Shown here: piece after piece, positions 61,783 through 64,000 of the stretch
Layout of the letters: the number at the start of each line of letters is the position of its first letter
Position numbering within the stretch: the stretch's first letter is position 1
Assembly: GCF_019977655.1 (NCBI RefSeq)
Contig: NZ_AP024849.1
Location: 4,125,001 to 4,189,000 of the forward strand
DNA: 64,000 bases
Direction: 5' to 3'
Origin: Clostridium gelidum
Lineage (GTDB): Bacteria > Bacillota > Clostridia > Clostridiales > Clostridiaceae
Translations under genes and position numbers: made by a program
The notes under the pieces: model-generated
The model's database searches: none
Told to the model about the DNA's origin: nothing
Seen by the model: the letters and a program-made list of their open reading frames with translations, nothing else

Positions 61783-63864
61783 TTATTGTTTTAACACTTT
61801 TACCCCATATTGATTTAATATAATTTCCTTGCTCACTTTTTCTCCTGTAATCATATCTACATATTCTTCTTTTCCCAGTGATATTTTCTTTTCTTCTTCT
61901 GTAAAATTCATGATAAATGTATATTTATTATCTTTATTACTACGCATTTGCGCTGTAACACCCTTAGGTAATTTTCCATCAATAACACTCTTTATGTCTA
62001 AATCGTGAGTAAGCTTTAAATAGAAATCATTATTAAAATCTTCACCTGTTCTTGCTGCTATATAATATGCTTTTCCTTCTCCATAGTTATTTACTGTGAG
62101 TGCTGGCATATTTGCATAAAAATCATTTTTGTATACTCCAAGAACCTCTGCAGTTTCTGCATGAATTAAATCACAATAATCATTCACTTTGTAACTGCCT
62201 TTTAATCCATCTACTTTGACATCATTAAAGTCTATATAATTTACTTCATTATCATATAAGGAATCTATTTCTTCTGACCAAATTCCTGTAACATCTCGGA
62301 GCGGTCCTGGGAATCCTCCTAAGAAACAAAGATCATTTTCATCTACAATCCCACTAAAATAAGTAGTTACAAGTGTTCCACCATTCTTTACAAATTCATT
62401 AATTCTCTCTGAAACATTCGGACGAATCATATATAACATTGGTGCTACTATAAGTTTATAATTTGAAAGATCACAGTCCATATTAATAATATCCACTGGA
62501 ATTCCATTTCCCCAAAATACCTTATAACATTCTTGACAGCTCTCTTCATAGCCCTTTTTATATTTCTTTAGAGCTTGTGCATCATCAATAGCCCATTTAT
62601 TTTCAATATCATATATTATTGCTACTTCTGATTTGCTAGTTGATCCTTGAATTTCTTTTAACTTATTTAATGTTTCTCCAACTTCTGTTACTTCCCTAAA
62701 CACTCTAGTGTTTTCATGTCCTGAGTGATCTACTACAGCTCCATGGAATTTTTCTGAAGCTCCTCTTCCTTTTCTCCATTGAAAATATAAAACCGAATCT
62801 GCCCCATGAGCTAAACCTTGCATTGATGATAGTAAATGCATTCCAGGACGTTTTAATTTATTAGTATCATGCCAATTTACTAGACTTGGCGTGCTTTCCA
62901 TAATTAAAAACGGTTGCCCTCCTTTTAAAGATTTATATATATCATGTACAAATCCAACATTAGCTGCAAGTTCAGCAGTAGTTTCAAAATCATTATGCCA
63001 TGCAGGATAGTTATCCCAAGATGCTACATCTACTTCTTTTGCGAATTTCCAGTAATCAAGGCCTGTGAATAATCCCATATGAGGATAATTTCCCATGAAA
63101 TTAGCTGTTACAGGAACACTTGGAGTTATTTCTCTTATTGGTGCAATTTCATTTTTATAAAAATCTATAGTTTGCTCTGTAACAAATCTCTTCCAATCAA
63201 GATTATGTCCATGAACATATATTTCACCTTTTTCTGATGGACTTTCTACTTGTGACCAACTATTAAATCTATGACTCCAAAATCCCGTCCACCATACTTC
63301 ATTTAATTTTTCTAAATCATTATTATACTTTCCCTTAAGATAATTTCTAAATGCTTCTTGGCAAAGTTCACAATGACACTCGCCTCCATATTCATTAGAA
63401 ATGTGCCACATAATTAAAGCTGGATGATCTTTATATCTTTTAGCTAAAATTTTATTGATTTCATAAGTTTTTTTTCTATATATTGGTGAAGTAAAACAAT
63501 GATTATGTCTTTGCCCATGAAGGTTTTTAGTTCTATCACCATTTACTCTTAAAACTTCTGGATATTTCTCTGACATCCACGCAGGTCTTGCACCACTTGG
63601 TGTAGATAAAATTACATGAATATTATTTTTCGCCATGTCATCCATAATTTTATCTAACCACTCAAATGTATACTTACCTTCCTCTGACTCTATTGCACTC
63701 CATCCGAATATATTTATAGAAACGCAATTGCAATTTGCAAGTTTGAGAAGGCGAACATCATCTTTTAATACTTCAGGATATTTTAGCCATTGATCTGGAT
63801 TATAATCACCACCGTGTAGAAATCCATTTATTTTACTATTAAGTATGGTAAATTCGTTCTTCAT
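61783..63864 (-). CDS. Beta-galactosidase, GH42
   Basis: A 693-residue cytoplasmic beta-galactosidase. The barrel domain has acid/base E158 in HISNEYGGECHC and nucleophile E323 in FLIMESTPS. Cysteines in CHCELC with an upstream Cys match the structural zinc site of the family. Then come the trimerisation domain (about 390-610) and a small C-terminal domain. ATG at 63864 follows GGAGGAAAAG. GH42 enzymes act on galacto-oligosaccharides, including those from plant galactan. It is preceded on the same strand by a sugar permease gene at the edge. Confidence 0.95.
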   Translation of the reverse strand: MKNEFTILNSKINGFLHGGDYNPDQWLKYPEVLKDDVRLLKLANCNCVSINIFGWSAIESEEGKYTFEWLDKIMDDMAKNNIHVILSTPSGARPAWMSEKYPEVLRVNGDRTKNLHGQRHNHCFTSPIYRKKTYEINKILAKRYKDHPALIMWHISNEYGGECHCELCQEAFRNYLKGKYNNDLEKLNEVWWTGFWSHRFNSWSQVESPSEKGEIYVHGHNLDWKRFVTEQTIDFYKNEIAPIREITPSVPVTANFMGNYPHMGLFTGLDYWKFAKEVDVASWDNYPAWHNDFETTAELAANVGFVHDIYKSLKGGQPFLIMESTPSLVNWHDTNKLKRPGMHLLSSMQGLAHGADSVLYFQWRKGRGASEKFHGAVVDHSGHENTRVFREVTEVGETLNKLKEIQGSTSKSEVAIIYDIENKWAIDDAQALKKYKKGYEESCQECYKVFWGNGIPVDIINMDCDLSNYKLIVAPMLYMIRPNVSERINEFVKNGGTLVTTYFSGIVDENDLCFLGGFPGPLRDVTGIWSEEIDSLYDNEVNYIDFNDVKVDGLKGSYKVNDYCDLIHAETAEVLGVYKNDFYANMPALTVNNYGEGKAYYIAARTGEDFNNDFYLKLTHDLDIKSVIDGKLPKGVTAQMRSNKDNKYTFIMNFTEEEKKISLGKEEYVDMITGEKVSKEIILNQYGVKVLKQ

Positions 63865-63976
63865 AAGCTTTTCCTCCAATATTTTATGAACACACTTATT
63901 TTCATTATCTTACAAGAAATTTATTCTCTATTTCAACTTCTTGTGATTAAATTACATTTTCTAATTTTATGGAATG

Positions 63977-64000
63977 TTATTTTACTGCCCCAGTCATTCC
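63977..64000 (-). CDS. C-terminal end of a sugar ABC permease, partial
   Basis: Only the last seven codons are present: GMTGAVK and a TAA at 63977. This ending is typical of MalG-type sugar permeases (compare GGVKG of the permease at 47453). It lies 112 bases upstream of the GH42 start on the same strand, consistent with a galactoside transport operon that extends outside the window. Confidence 0.5.
   Translation of the reverse strand, partial: GMTGAVK

Overview
The window is strongly AT-rich, uses AGGAGG-type ribosome binding sites, and carries a clostridial gene set: a flavodiiron/rubredoxin/NADH-oxidoreductase fusion, AmmeMemoRadiSam genes, GyrI-like proteins, many GNATs, PepV, and phosphorolytic beta-glucan use. 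It most likely comes from the chromosome of a saccharolytic Clostridium sensu stricto close to C. beijerinckii. That assignment is inferred from gene content and remembered family sequences, not from a search. No rRNA, tRNA, CRISPR array, insertion sequence or phage gene was seen.

Positions 1-18 kb form an accessory stretch of small minus-strand genes: a FAD oxidoreductase, an AraC/GyrI regulator, a homocysteine methyltransferase, a SAM methyltransferase, six GNAT acetyltransferases, a Vat-like acyltransferase, PepV, an MFS efflux protein, a DUF975 membrane protein, a VOC protein and a free-standing GyrI-like protein. The stretch is full of decay. Fragments at 6.4-7.1 kb are a collinear, microhomology-deleted copy of the 13.3-15.9 kb block. 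A truncated methyltransferase copy lies at 10.7-11.1 kb and an SDR fragment at 1.9 kb. Two genes (14.7-15.5 kb and 16.7-17.3 kb) carry an in-frame TGA where Trp is expected. The MFS gene is preceded by a 24-codon leader ORF overlapping mutually exclusive stems, which looks like a drug-responsive attenuator.

Positions 18-29.5 kb are housekeeping-like: a plus-strand membrane protein, the AmmeMemoRadiSam radical SAM gene and a Memo-AMMECR1 fusion with a 51-residue ORF just upstream, a Kup potassium transporter, a DUF2809 protein, the flavodiiron fusion, and a secreted NlpC/P60 peptidase.

Positions 29.6-50.9 kb are a minus-strand beta-glucan locus. Read in transcription order it has a sugar ABC transporter (binding protein and two permeases), a chemoreceptor, a YesL-type protein, a cellodextrin phosphorylase, a secreted lichenase, a GH149/GH161-like beta-1,3-oligoglucan phosphorylase, a LacI repressor, a laminaribiose-phosphorylase-like GH94 enzyme, and a large GH16 laminarinase with cell-wall-binding repeats and four carbohydrate-binding modules. 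Three LacI-type operators lie upstream of the binding-protein gene. The likely scheme is surface cleavage of beta-1,3 and mixed-linkage glucan, uptake of oligosaccharides, and intracellular phosphorolysis to glucose 1-phosphate.

Positions 51-64 kb are a galactoside module: sugar O-acetyltransferase, TauE/SafE permease, GH2 beta-galactosidase (lacZ), a divergent YesN/YesM-type two-component pair, a Cache chemoreceptor, a GH42 beta-galactosidase, and the last codons of another sugar ABC permease at the edge. Two related long-hairpin repeats flank the lacZ/two-component block in inverted orientation.
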